A DNA stretch of 64,000 nucleotides. Source: Paracoccus sp. S1E-3. Its GTDB lineage: Bacteria > Pseudomonadota > Alphaproteobacteria > Rhodobacterales > Rhodobacteraceae. Positions 15,468 to 26,304 of the stretch are shown here, piece after piece. The first letter of the stretch is position 1. Each line of letters opens with the position of its first letter. Under the pieces are notes generated by a model, which was not told where the DNA came from, did no database searches, and saw only the letters and a program-made list of their open reading frames with translations. The DNA lies in the NCBI RefSeq assembly GCF_013868135.1, contig NZ_JACEMU010000004.1, positions 496,001-560,000 of the forward strand, read 5' to 3'. Both the position numbers and the translations under genes were made by a program.

Positions 15468-15490
15468 CTTTCACTCTGGCCCAAATATCC
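15468..15490 (+). repeat. Dispersed intergenic word, copy 1 (CTTTCA..GGCCCAAATATCC)
   Basis: This 23-bp segment shares CTTTCA and, after a short variable part, the exact 13-mer GGCCCAAATATCC with 47145-47167. Both copies lie in intergenic DNA on the same strand. Confidence 0.5.
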
Positions 15491-15509
15491 GGAAAGCGGC
15501 CGCGCCCCC

Positions 15510-16397
15510 TCAGCCCATCCGTTCGGAGGCGTAACCGCCGGGCGACGCCGGAAACACCACCGTCCGCGATCCGTTCAGAAAGACGCGGTGATGGATATGG
15601 GCATGGATGGCGCGCGCCAGCACCTGCGCCTCGACATCGCGGCCCAGACTGACGTAATCGGCAGGCGATTGGGCATGGGTCACGCGGACGGTGTCCTGCT
15701 CGATGATCGGGCCTTCGTCCAGATCGGCGGTGACATAATGGGCCGTCGCCCCGATCAGTTTCACCCCACGCTCATATGCCTGCTTATACGGGTTCGCACC
15801 CTTGAAGCTGGGCAGGAACGAGTGATGGATATTGATGATCCGTCCCGACATTTCCGAACACAGCCGGTCCGAGAGGATCTGCATATAGCGCGCCAGCACC
15901 ACCAGTTCGGCCCCGGTCTCGGCGACGATCTCCATCAGCCGGGATTCGGCCTCGGGCTTGTTGTCCTTCGTAACGCGGATCTGGTGGAATGGAATGTCGT
16001 GGTTCACCACCAGCTTCTGATAGGTCAGGTGGTTCGACACCACGCCCACGATATCGATCGGCAGCGCGCCGATGCGCCAGCGATAAAGAATGTCGTTCAG
16101 GCAATGGCCGAAGCTCGACACCATCAGCAGGACCTTCATGCGCTCGGACGCGTCATGGATCGCAGCCTCCATCGCGAAGGCGTCGGCCACGGGCTGGAAG
16201 CCGGCGCGCAGGGCGTCGATCCCCTGCCCGTCCATGTCGCGGAAGCTGACCCGCATGAAGAAGCGTCCCGATTCCATGTCATCGAACTGGGCCGAGTCGG
16301 TGATGTTGCACCCGTTCTGCGCCAGAAAACCGGAAATCGCCGCGACGATCCCGCGCCGCGTCGGACAGGTGACGGTCAGAACCAGATCGGACATCAT
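15510..16397 (-). CDS. purU: Formyltetrahydrofolate deformylase PurU
   Basis: A 295-residue enzyme that hydrolyses 10-formyl-tetrahydrofolate to formate and tetrahydrofolate, balancing one-carbon pools. An N-terminal ACT domain (VLTVTCPTRRGIVAAISGFLAQ) precedes a formyltransferase-type domain. That domain shows HHSFLPSFKGANPYKQAYERGVKLIGATAHYV-type conserved blocks, with catalytic Asn, His and Asp in INIHHSF and DLDEGPIIEQD. AGGAGA precedes tandem ATG codons (16397 and 16394); either could be used. It is convergent with phaZ and appears monocistronic. Confidence 0.95.
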   Translation of the reverse strand: MMSDLVLTVTCPTRRGIVAAISGFLAQNGCNITDSAQFDDMESGRFFMRVSFRDMDGQGIDALRAGFQPVADAFAMEAAIHDASERMKVLLMVSSFGHCLNDILYRWRIGALPIDIVGVVSNHLTYQKLVVNHDIPFHQIRVTKDNKPEAESRLMEIVAETGAELVVLARYMQILSDRLCSEMSGRIINIHHSFLPSFKGANPYKQAYERGVKLIGATAHYVTADLDEGPIIEQDTVRVTHAQSPADYVSLGRDVEAQVLARAIHAHIHHRVFLNGSRTVVFPASPGGYASERMG

Positions 16398-16503
16398 TCA
16401 TTCTCCTTGCAGGGCCGCAATGCGCAAAGGGCACGGGCAGCGTTGGCTAGCGCCGGTGCGGACCGGCTGCAACCGTTTACGGGCGTGCGGGGATCGGTCT
16501 TCC

Positions 16504-17249
16504 CTAGTCACATGACGCGGCTTTGGCAAAGCCCGCCTCCGTCGCCGGAAGCGTGGAGTTCCAGAGGCGCAATTCCGCGCTTTCACCGCGCCGGCCGATC
16601 GCGGTCACGGTGCCGTCCGCGGCATTCGCGACCAGAAATGCCCGTTGATCCCGGCAGACGCGGACGCGCGGCGCGGATCCCGCAGGGCCGGCGCCATAGC
16701 CGGGATAAGGCCCAAGCGCCCCCGGCGCGTTATCCTGAAAGGAATAGATCAACAGCCTGCTCGCGCCTTTTTCGCGGACGACCACCCCAATCAGCGCGCC
16801 GTCATCGCCGCCCGGATCGATCACACCCAGCAGAACGGCCTGATCGACTCCCTCGGCAAAGACCGCCTCGCCCAGAATGCCAAGCTCGGTGCCTGGGGGA
16901 AGATAGGCCGCCATGCGCCAGCCGGACGAAGGCACATGCTGGATCACCACCACCTCGGGCTTGCCGTCCCCGTTCACATCGGCGACCTCGGGGCGGTTGC
17001 CCAGAAAAAAGCCGCCCTCGTCGGCATCGACTTGCCAGGTCGTGGAAAGGTGGCCGCGGAAGATCGCTTCAGCGCTGCCGCCTCGCCGGGTGATTTCCAG
17101 CCGCATACGCGACCAGATCGGCCAATCGCCGGAATAGGCGCCGGCGTCGGCGCGATCTTCGAAAATGGCCGAGACATCCCTTTCGGCCAGTGCCGTACAT
17201 GGCGGCAGGGTCAGCCCGGCGGCCACAAGCGCCGCGGCGCCAATCCGCA

Positions 17250-17250
<1 letters not shown>
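16504..17250 (-). CDS. Secreted FG-GAP/VCBS-type repeat protein
   Basis: A 248-residue exported protein starting MRIGAAALVAAGLTLPPCTALAE, a clean signal peptide. It contains a Ca-binding-like FG-GAP/VCBS motif (EVADVNGDGKPEVVVI) and further GxxDPGGDDG-type loops, suggesting a short beta-propeller-like fold in the periplasm. Its ATG overlaps the ferredoxin stop (TGATG), which fixes the start and indicates translational coupling. The functional link to the ferredoxin is unknown. I do not assign a specific role. Confidence 0.75.
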
Positions 17251-19180
<1,930 letters not shown>

Positions 19181-19282
19181 CGAATGTTCCTTTCATCAGA
19201 GCGCCAAGCAAGTTCAGCGCACGGCCCGGATGGCCGGTTTGCAGTTGCAGAGAACGGCAGATGGGGAGCCGTTGCAAATAAA

Positions 19283-19297
19283 TCACGCTCAGCGTGA
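19283..19297. promoter_or_regulatory. Perfect palindrome upstream of degP
   Basis: TCACGCT-C-AGCGTGA is a 7+1+7 perfect inverted repeat about 100 bp upstream of the degP start, in the only A/T-rich part of the hflC-degP gap. It has the look of a dimeric regulator site; the regulator is unknown. Confidence 0.45.
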
Positions 19298-19324
19298 ATG
19301 AACTCATCGTGATTTTTATGAAAC

Positions 19325-19350
19325 AAAAGGGGGCGGCCGAAGCCGCCCCC
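19325..19350 (-). terminator. Rho-independent terminator of hflKC
   Basis: On the minus strand GGGGGCGGC-TTCG-GCCGCCCCC forms a 9-bp stem with a stable TTCG loop followed by TTTTG, directly after hflC. Confidence 0.85.
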
Positions 19351-19357
19351 GCCGGGA

Positions 19358-20566
19358 TCAGTTGGTGACCGGTGCCTCCGCCTCGGGCGCGGCCTCAGCC
19401 TCGGGCACGGGCGCTGCGTCAGGTGCGGGCGCCGCCTCGGTGGCAGGTTCTGCCTCGGGCGCGGGCATCGTATCCGCAGGCGGCACCGGCGAGGCGGCGG
19501 CATCGGGGGCATCATCGCCCATCGCCGCCCCCGGCTCTGTGTCCCAGGGCATTTCCAGCGGCTTCGGCGTCACCGCGCTGTCGGCCTGGATCGGGTCCAT
19601 CGGCGCGCCGTCCTGCGCGGGCAGCGTCGACAGGTTCTCGGCCGGCGGCAGCGCTTCGGGCGGGGTGGCCGGCGTGGCATTTTCCGCCCCGTCATTGGTC
19701 AGATAGGTGAAGAAATCCCCTTCCGGCTTGACGACGATCTGCGAATTGCCCGCCTGCAACGCCCGTTCGTAGGCCGTCATCGAGCGGGTGAAGGCGAAGA
19801 ACTCCGGGTCCCGCCCGAAAGCCTCGGCGAAGATCGCGTTGCGCGCGGCGTCGGCTTCACCCCGGATGATCTCGGCGTTCCGGCCGGCTTCCGAAGTCAG
19901 CTCGACCACGGTGCGATCCGCGGCGGCGCGCACCCGGCGCGCGGCCTCGTTCCCGCGGGCGATCTCGTCGGCGGCCTCGCGCTGGCGCTCGGCGCGCATC
20001 CGTTCATAGGTCGCCGCGAGGTTCTGCTCGGGCAGATCGGTGCGCGTCAGGCGCACGTCGATGATCTCGACCCCCAGCCCTTCCGAGTTGCGCCGGGCCT
20101 CGTCACGGATCTGGTTCATGAGCGTCGTCCGGTCATCCGACAGTACGGTGGTCGAGGGGACGCCCCCCAGCACCTCGCGGATGGCGGTGCGCACGATCGG
20201 GTCCAGACGGCCCATCGCGGCTTCGATGCCGCCCGCGCCCACGGCCTGACGGAAGCGGACCACATCGGTGATGCGCCAGCGCGCAAAGGCGTCGACGATC
20301 AGGCGGCGGTCATCCAGCGGCGTGACCTCGGCCGGATTGGTCGACAGGCCCAGCATGCGGTCGTCATATTTCACCACCTGATCCATGAACGGAATCTTGA
20401 TCCCCAGACCGGGGCGTTCCTGGACATGGACCACCCGGCCCAGACGCAGCACCAGCGCCTTTTCACGTTCGTCGACGATGAACAGCGACGAGGCCGCGAT
20501 CACCCCAACCACGAGCAGCGCGGGAATTGCCAGCGTCCCCAGAAGTTTCTTGCGTGCCCCGGCCAT
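19358..20566 (-). CDS. hflC: HflC, regulator of FtsH protease (stomatin/prohibitin family)
   Basis: A 402-residue membrane-anchored SPFH protein that assembles with HflK around the FtsH protease in the periplasm. One N-terminal membrane segment (LLGTLAIPALLVVGVIAASSLF) is followed by the band-7 domain (ALVLRLGRVVHVQERPGLGIKIPFMD) and a helical stretch. After about residue 300 comes a ~90-residue Ala/Pro/Glu/Asp-rich tail with PEAEPATEAAPAPDAAP-type repeats, making it longer than typical HflC (about 290-335). Its ATG overlaps the hflK stop (TGATG). Confidence 0.93.
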   Translation of the reverse strand: MAGARKKLLGTLAIPALLVVGVIAASSLFIVDEREKALVLRLGRVVHVQERPGLGIKIPFMDQVVKYDDRMLGLSTNPAEVTPLDDRRLIVDAFARWRITDVVRFRQAVGAGGIEAAMGRLDPIVRTAIREVLGGVPSTTVLSDDRTTLMNQIRDEARRNSEGLGVEIIDVRLTRTDLPEQNLAATYERMRAERQREAADEIARGNEAARRVRAAADRTVVELTSEAGRNAEIIRGEADAARNAIFAEAFGRDPEFFAFTRSMTAYERALQAGNSQIVVKPEGDFFTYLTNDGAENATPATPPEALPPAENLSTLPAQDGAPMDPIQADSAVTPKPLEMPWDTEPGAAMGDDAPDAAASPVPPADTMPAPEAEPATEAAPAPDAAPVPEAEAAPEAEAPVTN

Positions 20567-21816
20567 CAGTTGCCCCCCGTCTGAGTATTGCCCGAGGGCG
20601 AAGTGTTGCTCTGATCCGCCGCCGGCGGCTGTTCGTTCCGCTGGCGGACACGATCAAGCGGCAGATAGGGCACCGCCCCCGCGCTGTCATCGAGCAGCAC
20701 CTTGTCGACGCCGCCAAGAACTTTTTCCATGGTTTCCAGATACATACGCTTGCGCGTTACCTCGGGTGCCTTGGCATATTCGGCATAGACCGAGTTGAAG
20801 CGCGCCGATTCACCCTGCGCCTCGTTCACCGCCTGCGCGCGGTAGGCTTCCGCGCCTTCGACCAGGGCCGCAGCTTCACCGCGTGCGGCAGCCAGGACCC
20901 GGTTGGCATAGGCATCGGCTTCCTTTTCCAGCGCGTCGCGGCGCTGCTGGGCGGCCTGCACTTCGCGGAAAGCGTCAATCACCTCGCCCGGCGGATCGGC
21001 GCGGTCGAGGTTGACGCGCACCACGTTGATCCCCGACTGATAGCTGTCGAGTGTCTGCTGCACCGACAGCTTCAGATCCTCGGCAATGGCGCCCCGGTCA
21101 CGGTTCAGGATCGGCGCCAGTTCCGAGCGCGCGATGATGTCGCGCATCGAGGATTCCGCCACCGCGCGGATCGTGCCCGCCGGATCGGCCAGATTGAACA
21201 GGTATTTTTCCGGGTCCGAGATGTTCCAGACCACCTGATATTCCATGTTCACGATATTCTGGTCGCGCGTCAGCATCAGCCCGGTATCGACGGCGCTGAT
21301 ATTGCCGCTGCCCTTGCGAACCGGATCGGTCTGGCCGGTGCCGATTTCGGTCACGCGCTCGCCGGTGACCTGCACGATTTCCTTGGTGACCACCGGCCAC
21401 GGCGCAAAGTTCAGGCCCGGATCGCCGGTGCCGACCGCACGGCCGAACAGAAACTCGACCGAACGTTCTTCCGGCTTGACCGTGTAGAAGCTGGCGAAAG
21501 CCCAGAGGCCCAGCAGCACGATCGCGCCCAGACCCAATGTGCGCCGGTCGAAGCTGAAGCCCGGCCCCTGTGGACGGCGCGGCCCGTTGCCATTGCCCGA
21601 TCCGCGGCCACCCATCAGCACGCGCAGCCGATCCTGGCCCTTTTTCATCAGATCTTCGATTTCGGGCAGATCGGCCGGACGACGCGGCGGTTCGGGACGT
21701 TGGCCGCCCTGCTGCCCCCATGGCCGCTGCGGGCCGCGAGGCGGCTCCTTGCCGTCATTATCGCCGCCATTTCCGTTATTTCCGCCGTTGCCGCCGCCCC
21801 AGGGGCCCTGTGCCAT
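20566..21816 (-). CDS. hflK: HflK, regulator of FtsH protease
   Basis: A 416-residue partner of HflC. The cytoplasmic N-terminus is Gly/Asn/Pro/Arg-rich (PWGGGNGGNNGNGG-type), as usual for HflK. A membrane segment follows (LGLGAIVLLGLWAFASFYTV) and then the SPFH domain (RSVEFLFGRAVGTGDPGLNFAPWP) with RVNLDRADPPGEVIDAFREV. The C-terminus is Gln/Asn/Thr-rich. It is the first gene of the hflKC operon and has about 75 bases separating it from gor, so it probably has its own promoter. Confidence 0.95.
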   Translation of the reverse strand: MAQGPWGGGNGGNNGNGGDNDGKEPPRGPQRPWGQQGGQRPEPPRRPADLPEIEDLMKKGQDRLRVLMGGRGSGNGNGPRRPQGPGFSFDRRTLGLGAIVLLGLWAFASFYTVKPEERSVEFLFGRAVGTGDPGLNFAPWPVVTKEIVQVTGERVTEIGTGQTDPVRKGSGNISAVDTGLMLTRDQNIVNMEYQVVWNISDPEKYLFNLADPAGTIRAVAESSMRDIIARSELAPILNRDRGAIAEDLKLSVQQTLDSYQSGINVVRVNLDRADPPGEVIDAFREVQAAQQRRDALEKEADAYANRVLAAARGEAAALVEGAEAYRAQAVNEAQGESARFNSVYAEYAKAPEVTRKRMYLETMEKVLGGVDKVLLDDSAGAVPYLPLDRVRQRNEQPPAADQSNTSPSGNTQTGGN

Positions 21817-21892
21817 CTGCTGCCTCTTCCTGTTTTACTCGTGCCTGAAACTGGGGGCAAAGGCCCGAAAGTCAAGGCTTTGCCCATCTTCT

Positions 21893-23278
21893 CTATGCCC
21901 TATCGGGCGCCGTCGCCTCGTGTCTGCGGGTGGGCTGGCGCATGGTGACCAGCTCCTCGGCCAGGGTCGGATGGACGGCGACGGTGCGGTCGAAATCCTC
22001 CTTGGTGGCGCCCATGGTGATCGGAATCGCGGCCAGCTGGATCAATTCCCCGGCCTCGGGACCGAATATCTGGCAGCCCAGCACCTTCCGCGTCGCCTCG
22101 TCCACGATCAGCTTCATCATCACCCGCGCGTCCGAGCCCGCAAACAGCGACTTCATCGGCCGGAAGCGGGTGTCGTAGATTTCCACCCCGCCGCGACGAA
22201 TTGCCTCATCCTCGGTCATGCCGATGGTGGCGACTTCGTGCGGGCGGGTATAGACGGCGCCGGCGACCAGATCATGGTTCAGGTGATGCGGGTTGTTGCC
22301 GAAAAGGGTATCGGCGAAGGCGTGGCCCTCGCGGATGGCCACCGGGGTCAGGTTCACCCGGTCGGTCACGTCGCCCACCGCGAAGATCGAGGGGATGTTC
22401 GTCTGCGACCATTCATCGACTGCAATCGCGCCGTTCGGGGTCAGCCCGACCCCCGCCGCTTCCAGTCCCAGACCCTTGGTATAGGGCGTGCGGCCGGTGG
22501 CGAAGATCACCGCGTCGAAATCCTCGGACTGGCCATCTGCAAAGGTGACACGGACCCCGTCGCCGGCCTTGTCCAGCCGGGCCGGTTGCTGTTTCAGCCG
22601 GACATGGATGCCGATATCGGCCAGCTGCATGGTCAGCAGCTCGCGCAGGTCCATGTCAAAGCCGCGCAAGACCTTATCGCCGCGATAGACGAGCGTGGTG
22701 TTCACCCCTAACCCATTGAGAATGGTCGCAAACTCACAGGAGATGAAGCCCCCCCCAACCACCAGCACCTTACCCGGAAGGCGGTCCAGCAGGAACAGAT
22801 CGTCCGAGATCAGGCCCAGATCCTCGCCGGGGATGCCCGGCAGCTGCGGGCGACCGCCGGCGGCGATCAGGATATGTCTGGCGCTGATGCGCATGCCGTC
22901 GGCCAGTTCGACCTCATGCGGGCCGACAATGCGGGCGCGCTGATGGAAAATGTTGACGCCCGCGGCTTCCAGTCCGCGGGTATAAGCCGCTTCCAGGCGG
23001 TTAAGCTCGGCATCCAGCTTGGCCTTGAAGGCGTCCCAGCTGAAGCTGCCCGCCGTGGCGCCCTCCCAGCCGAATCCGCGCGCCTGTTCAGCCTCGGCCG
23101 GCGCGGTCGAGGCGAAGACCATCAGCTTCTTGGGGACGCAGCCGCGGATCACGCAGGTGCCCCCCATGCGGCTTTCCTCGGCCAGTCCGACCTTGGCGCC
23201 ATAGCCGGCGGAGATGCGCGCCGCCCGCACCCCGCCAGAGCCGCCGCCGATCACGAACAGGTCATAGTCAAAACTCAT
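21893..23278 (-). CDS. gor: Glutathione-disulfide reductase
   Basis: A 461-residue FAD-dependent NADPH enzyme that regenerates reduced glutathione. The FAD site is DLFVIGGGSGGVRAAR, the redox disulfide is C42/C47 in GGTCVIRGCVPKK, the NADP site is VLVVGGGFISCEFA, and the C-terminal active-site His-Glu is in VAVHPTLAEEL. In place of a pyridine-nucleotide GxGxxA the motif is GGGFIS, as in plant/bacterial GR-like proteins. Its ATG overlaps the rpiA stop by four bases (ATGA), so it is translationally coupled to rpiA, which fits a link between NADPH supply and glutathione reduction. Confidence 0.95.
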   Translation of the reverse strand: MSFDYDLFVIGGGSGGVRAARISAGYGAKVGLAEESRMGGTCVIRGCVPKKLMVFASTAPAEAEQARGFGWEGATAGSFSWDAFKAKLDAELNRLEAAYTRGLEAAGVNIFHQRARIVGPHEVELADGMRISARHILIAAGGRPQLPGIPGEDLGLISDDLFLLDRLPGKVLVVGGGFISCEFATILNGLGVNTTLVYRGDKVLRGFDMDLRELLTMQLADIGIHVRLKQQPARLDKAGDGVRVTFADGQSEDFDAVIFATGRTPYTKGLGLEAAGVGLTPNGAIAVDEWSQTNIPSIFAVGDVTDRVNLTPVAIREGHAFADTLFGNNPHHLNHDLVAGAVYTRPHEVATIGMTEDEAIRRGGVEIYDTRFRPMKSLFAGSDARVMMKLIVDEATRKVLGCQIFGPEAGELIQLAAIPITMGATKEDFDRTVAVHPTLAEELVTMRQPTRRHEATAPDRA

Positions 23279-24003
23279 TCCGCGATCTCCTCGACGGTCA
23301 GCTCGACCACGCTGCCATCGGGCTGGCCGATAATGGCCAGATCGCAGATGCCAAGGAACAGCCCGTTCTCGACCACGCCCGGCAGCGCGTTCAGCGCCAC
23401 CGACAGCGCCGCCGGATCGGGGATTGCCTCCAGTGCCAGATCGAGGATGAAGTTGCCCTCATCCGTCAGCACCGGCGCACCCGCGTGCATCCGCCGGGTG
23501 ACCGCGCGGCCTTCCAGCTCCAGCTTGTCCAGCACCCGCAGCACCAGTTGACGCGTGGTCTGCCAGCCGAAGGGGATCACCTCGACCGGCAGCAGAAATG
23601 CGCCCAGGGTCTCGACCACCTTGGCGCCATCTGCCATGACCACCATCCGCGCCGAGGCGCAGGCCACGATCTTCTCACGCAGCAGCGCCGCGCCGCCGCC
23701 CTTGATCAGGTTGAGGTCGGGATCGACCTCATCGGCGCCGTCCAGCGTCAGGTCAAGCCAGCCGATATCATCCAGCGCCTCGATCTTCAGGCCCAGGCTT
23801 TTCGCCAGATCCGCCGTGGCCTGGCTTGTGGCGGCGCAGCGCAGGTGCAGCCCCTCGGCCTGCACCCGCTCGGCCAGGCGGCGCACCATGAAGGCCGCCG
23901 TCGATCCGGTGCCAAGCCCGAGCCGCATCCCGTCCTCGACCAATGCGACGGCCGCGACCGCGGCGGCGTTCTTGGCGGTATCGGCAGGGGAAAGTTCGGT
24001 CAT
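23275..24003 (-). CDS. rpiA: Ribose-5-phosphate isomerase A
   Basis: A 242-residue enzyme that interconverts ribose 5-phosphate and ribulose 5-phosphate. Diagnostic blocks are LGLGTGSTAAFMVRRL, LTLDGADEVDPDLNLIKGGGAALLREK (catalytic Asp and Lys) and ADGAKVVETLG. The start MTELSPADTAK at 24003 is supported by AAGGA eight bases upstream; upstream Met codons lack one. It is first in the rpiA-gor operon and divergent from ispDF. Confidence 0.93.
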   Translation of the reverse strand: MTELSPADTAKNAAAVAAVALVEDGMRLGLGTGSTAAFMVRRLAERVQAEGLHLRCAATSQATADLAKSLGLKIEALDDIGWLDLTLDGADEVDPDLNLIKGGGAALLREKIVACASARMVVMADGAKVVETLGAFLLPVEVIPFGWQTTRQLVLRVLDKLELEGRAVTRRMHAGAPVLTDEGNFILDLALEAIPDPAALSVALNALPGVVENGLFLGICDLAIIGQPDGSVVELTVEEIAE

Positions 24004-24149
24004 GGCTGTGGTCCTTGTCGCAGCGTTCATCAGCCCCACTTATCTAACCCGCCCGCGCCGGGATAGACAGGGGGCCGAGGCGAAAAGAGAGTGCGCCGCG
24101 CCGGTGCGGCACGATTGCGCGGCGCCCGCGCCTCGACTAGACCAGCCCC

Positions 24150-25289
24150 ATGCAGGAACTGGACCACATCGCCGTCATCATCACCTCCGCCGGGCGCGGC
24201 AGCCGCATGGGGGGGGAACCGAAGCAATGGCGCGATCTCGGCGGGCGCTCTGTTCTGGCGCGCAGCATCGATGCCTTCGCCGGCTTCGGCCGCGTCGTGG
24301 TGACCGTCAGCCCCGAGGATATGGCCCATGCGGTCGCGGCCCTGGGCGGGTCGGTCACGCTGGTCGCGGGCGGCGACAGCCGGTCCGACAGCGTCCGCGC
24401 CGGGCTGGAGGTGCTGGAGGGCAGCGGCGTCACCCATGTGCTGATCCATGACGGCGCCCGGCCGCTGGTCCCGGTCGATGTGATCGCGGGCGTGGTCGCG
24501 GCGCTGGAACGCGGGGCGGTCGCCGCCGCCCCGGCCCTGCCCGTCACCGACGCGCTGTGGCAGGGCGCGGACGGACGGGTCACCGGCATGCAATCGCGCG
24601 AGGGGCTGTTTCGCGCCCAGACCCCGCAGGGGTTCCGGCTGGACACCATTCTGGCGGCCCATCGCGCCTTTCCCGAAGGCGCCGCCGACGATGTCGAACT
24701 GGCCCGCCGCGCCGGGCACGAGGTGGTCATCACCCCGGGCGCCGAGGACAATCTGAAACTCACCTATGGGCCGGATATCGACCGCGCCCGCCGTATCCTG
24801 GGGGGCGCGATGGATATTCGCCTTGGCAATGGTTTCGACGTGCATGCCTTCGAGGATGGCGACCACGTCACCCTCTGCGGGGTGCGGATCGCCCATGATC
24901 GCGGGCTGAAGGGGCATTCGGACGCCGATGTCGGCATGCACGCCCTGACCGATGCCATTTATGGCGCGCTGTCCGAAGGCGATATCGGCCGGCATTTCCC
25001 GCCCTCCGATCCGCAATGGAAGGGCGCCGACAGCGCCATCTTCCTGCGCCATGCCGCCGAGCTGGCACGCGCGCGCGGCTTCCGCTTCGGCAATGTCGAC
25101 GTGACGCTGATCTGCGAGGCTCCGAAGATCGGCCCCCATGCGGGTGCCATGCAGGACCGGCTGGCCGAGATCATGGGGATTGACGCGTCCCGCGTCTCGG
25201 TCAAGGCCACCACCTCGGAACGGCTGGGCTTTACCGGCCGGGGCGAGGGCATCGCCGCCATTGCCACCGCCACGCTGATGAAAGGATAA
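24150..25289 (+). CDS. ispDF: Bifunctional IspD/IspF isoprenoid enzyme
   Basis: A 379-residue fusion of two MEP-pathway enzymes. The N-terminal domain is 2-C-methyl-D-erythritol 4-phosphate cytidylyltransferase ([17 protein letters not shown], with Arg/Lys nucleotide-binding residues, and [10 protein letters not shown]). From about residue 222 follows 2-C-methyl-D-erythritol 2,4-cyclodiphosphate synthase ([11 protein letters not shown], with metal ligands Asp and His, then [18 protein letters not shown] and [19 protein letters not shown]). Fusion is common in alphaproteobacteria. It is first in an operon with pgpA and cinA. Confidence 0.96.
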   Translation: MQELDHIAVIITSAGRGSRMGGEPKQWRDLGGRSVLARSIDAFAGFGRVVVTVSPEDMAHAVAALGGSVTLVAGGDSRSDSVRAGLEVLEGSGVTHVLIHDGARPLVPVDVIAGVVAALERGAVAAAPALPVTDALWQGADGRVTGMQSREGLFRAQTPQGFRLDTILAAHRAFPEGAADDVELARRAGHEVVITPGAEDNLKLTYGPDIDRARRILGGAMDIRLGNGFDVHAFEDGDHVTLCGVRIAHDRGLKGHSDADVGMHALTDAIYGALSEGDIGRHFPPSDPQWKGADSAIFLRHAAELARARGFRFGNVDVTLICEAPKIGPHAGAMQDRLAEIMGIDASRVSVKATTSERLGFTGRGEGIAAIATATLMKG

Positions 25290-25292
25290 ACC

Positions 25293-25784
25293 ATGGACCG
25301 CATGATCGTGACCTGGTTCGGCGCCGGGCTGATGAAACCGGCCCCCGGCACCTGGGGTTCTGCTGTGGCGGTCGCGCTTGGCGTGCTGATCCACTGGATC
25401 GGCAGCTTCCCGCTGCTGGCGCTGGCGACCATCGCGGTGACCGCACTCGGCTTCTGGTCGGTTGGGCGCTACACGCGGGGCATGGAGGATCCTGACCGCT
25501 CGGAAATCGTCATCGACGAGGTGGCGGGCCAGTGGCTTGCGCTGTGCTTCCCGTCCTACGGCTTCTGGCACGCGGGGCTGGAATCGACCAATTTCCCCTG
25601 GCCCGGCTATGTCGCGGCTTTCCTGTTCTTCCGGCTGTTCGACATCTGGAAACCCTGGCTGGTCGGTCGGGCCGACCGCGAGGGGGGGACCATGGGGGTG
25701 ATGCTGGACGACCTCTGGGCGGGGCTGTTCGCGGGCCTCGCCACCATGGTCTGCGCCGGCATCTATCACGGATTGATCATGTGA
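25293..25784 (+). CDS. pgpA: Phosphatidylglycerophosphatase A
   Basis: A 163-residue integral membrane phosphatase that makes phosphatidylglycerol from its phosphate. The motifs GAGLMKPAPGTWGS, EIVIDEVAGQWLAL and FFRLFDIWKPW are diagnostic, with the acidic catalytic residues in IDEVAGQ. Three to four hydrophobic segments are present. It starts 3 bases after ispDF and ends overlapping the GTG start of the next gene. Confidence 0.94.
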   Translation: MDRMIVTWFGAGLMKPAPGTWGSAVAVALGVLIHWIGSFPLLALATIAVTALGFWSVGRYTRGMEDPDRSEIVIDEVAGQWLALCFPSYGFWHAGLESTNFPWPGYVAAFLFFRLFDIWKPWLVGRADREGGTMGVMLDDLWAGLFAGLATMVCAGIYHGLIM

Positions 25785-26248
25785 GCGTCGCGGCCGAAAT
25801 CCTCGCCGCAGCCCGCGCGCAGGGGCTGATGATCGCCACGGCGGAAAGCTGCACCGGCGGCCTGATTTCGGCCGCGCTGACGGCCGTGGCTGGATCATCG
25901 GATGTGTTCGATCGCGGCTTCGTCACCTATTCCAATGCCGCCAAGCAGGAGATGCTGGGCGTTCGGGCGGCGACACTGGCCGCGCATGGCGCCGTCAGCG
26001 AGGAGACCGCCGCCGAGATGGCCATCGGCGCGCTGAAGAACGCGCAGGCCGGGCTGGCGGTGTCGGTCACTGGCATCGCCGGTCCCGGCGGGTCGGATCA
26101 CAAGCCCGAGGGGCGCGTCTGCTTCGGCGTGGCAACGCCCAACGGCGTTGCCACCGAAACGGTGGAGTTCGGCGCGCCTGGCCGCGACCGGGTGCGCACC
26201 GCAGCCACAGAACATGCACTGGCGCTGCTGCTGGCCGCGCTTGGCTGA
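25781..26248 (+). CDS. CinA C-terminal domain protein (nicotinamide-nucleotide amidohydrolase, PncC type)
   Basis: A 155-residue protein comprising only the CinA C-terminal amidase domain: MIATAESCTGGLISAALT with the catalytic Ser/Thr region, YSNAAKQEMLGV, and VTGIAGPGGSDHKPEGRV. Such stand-alone proteins deamidate nicotinamide mononucleotide in NAD recycling. The start is a GTG at 25781 overlapping the pgpA stop (ATGTGA), because no ATG in frame is suitable and homologues begin SVAAEIL-like. Confidence 0.9.
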   Translation: MSVAAEILAAARAQGLMIATAESCTGGLISAALTAVAGSSDVFDRGFVTYSNAAKQEMLGVRAATLAAHGAVSEETAAEMAIGALKNAQAGLAVSVTGIAGPGGSDHKPEGRVCFGVATPNGVATETVEFGAPGRDRVRTAATEHALALLLAALG

Positions 26249-26261
26249 ACATCACGACAAA

Positions 26262-26283
26262 GGCGCGGCCCGAAGGCCGCGCC
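26262..26283. terminator. Stem-loop between converging cinA-type gene and collagen-like gene
   Basis: GGCGCGGCC-CGAA-GGCCGCGCC is a perfect 9-bp stem with a tetraloop. On the minus strand it is followed by TTTGT, so it can act for the minus-strand gene and possibly both. Confidence 0.6.
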
Positions 26284-26304
26284 CCCAGCACGTCCCGCGC
26301 CGGG

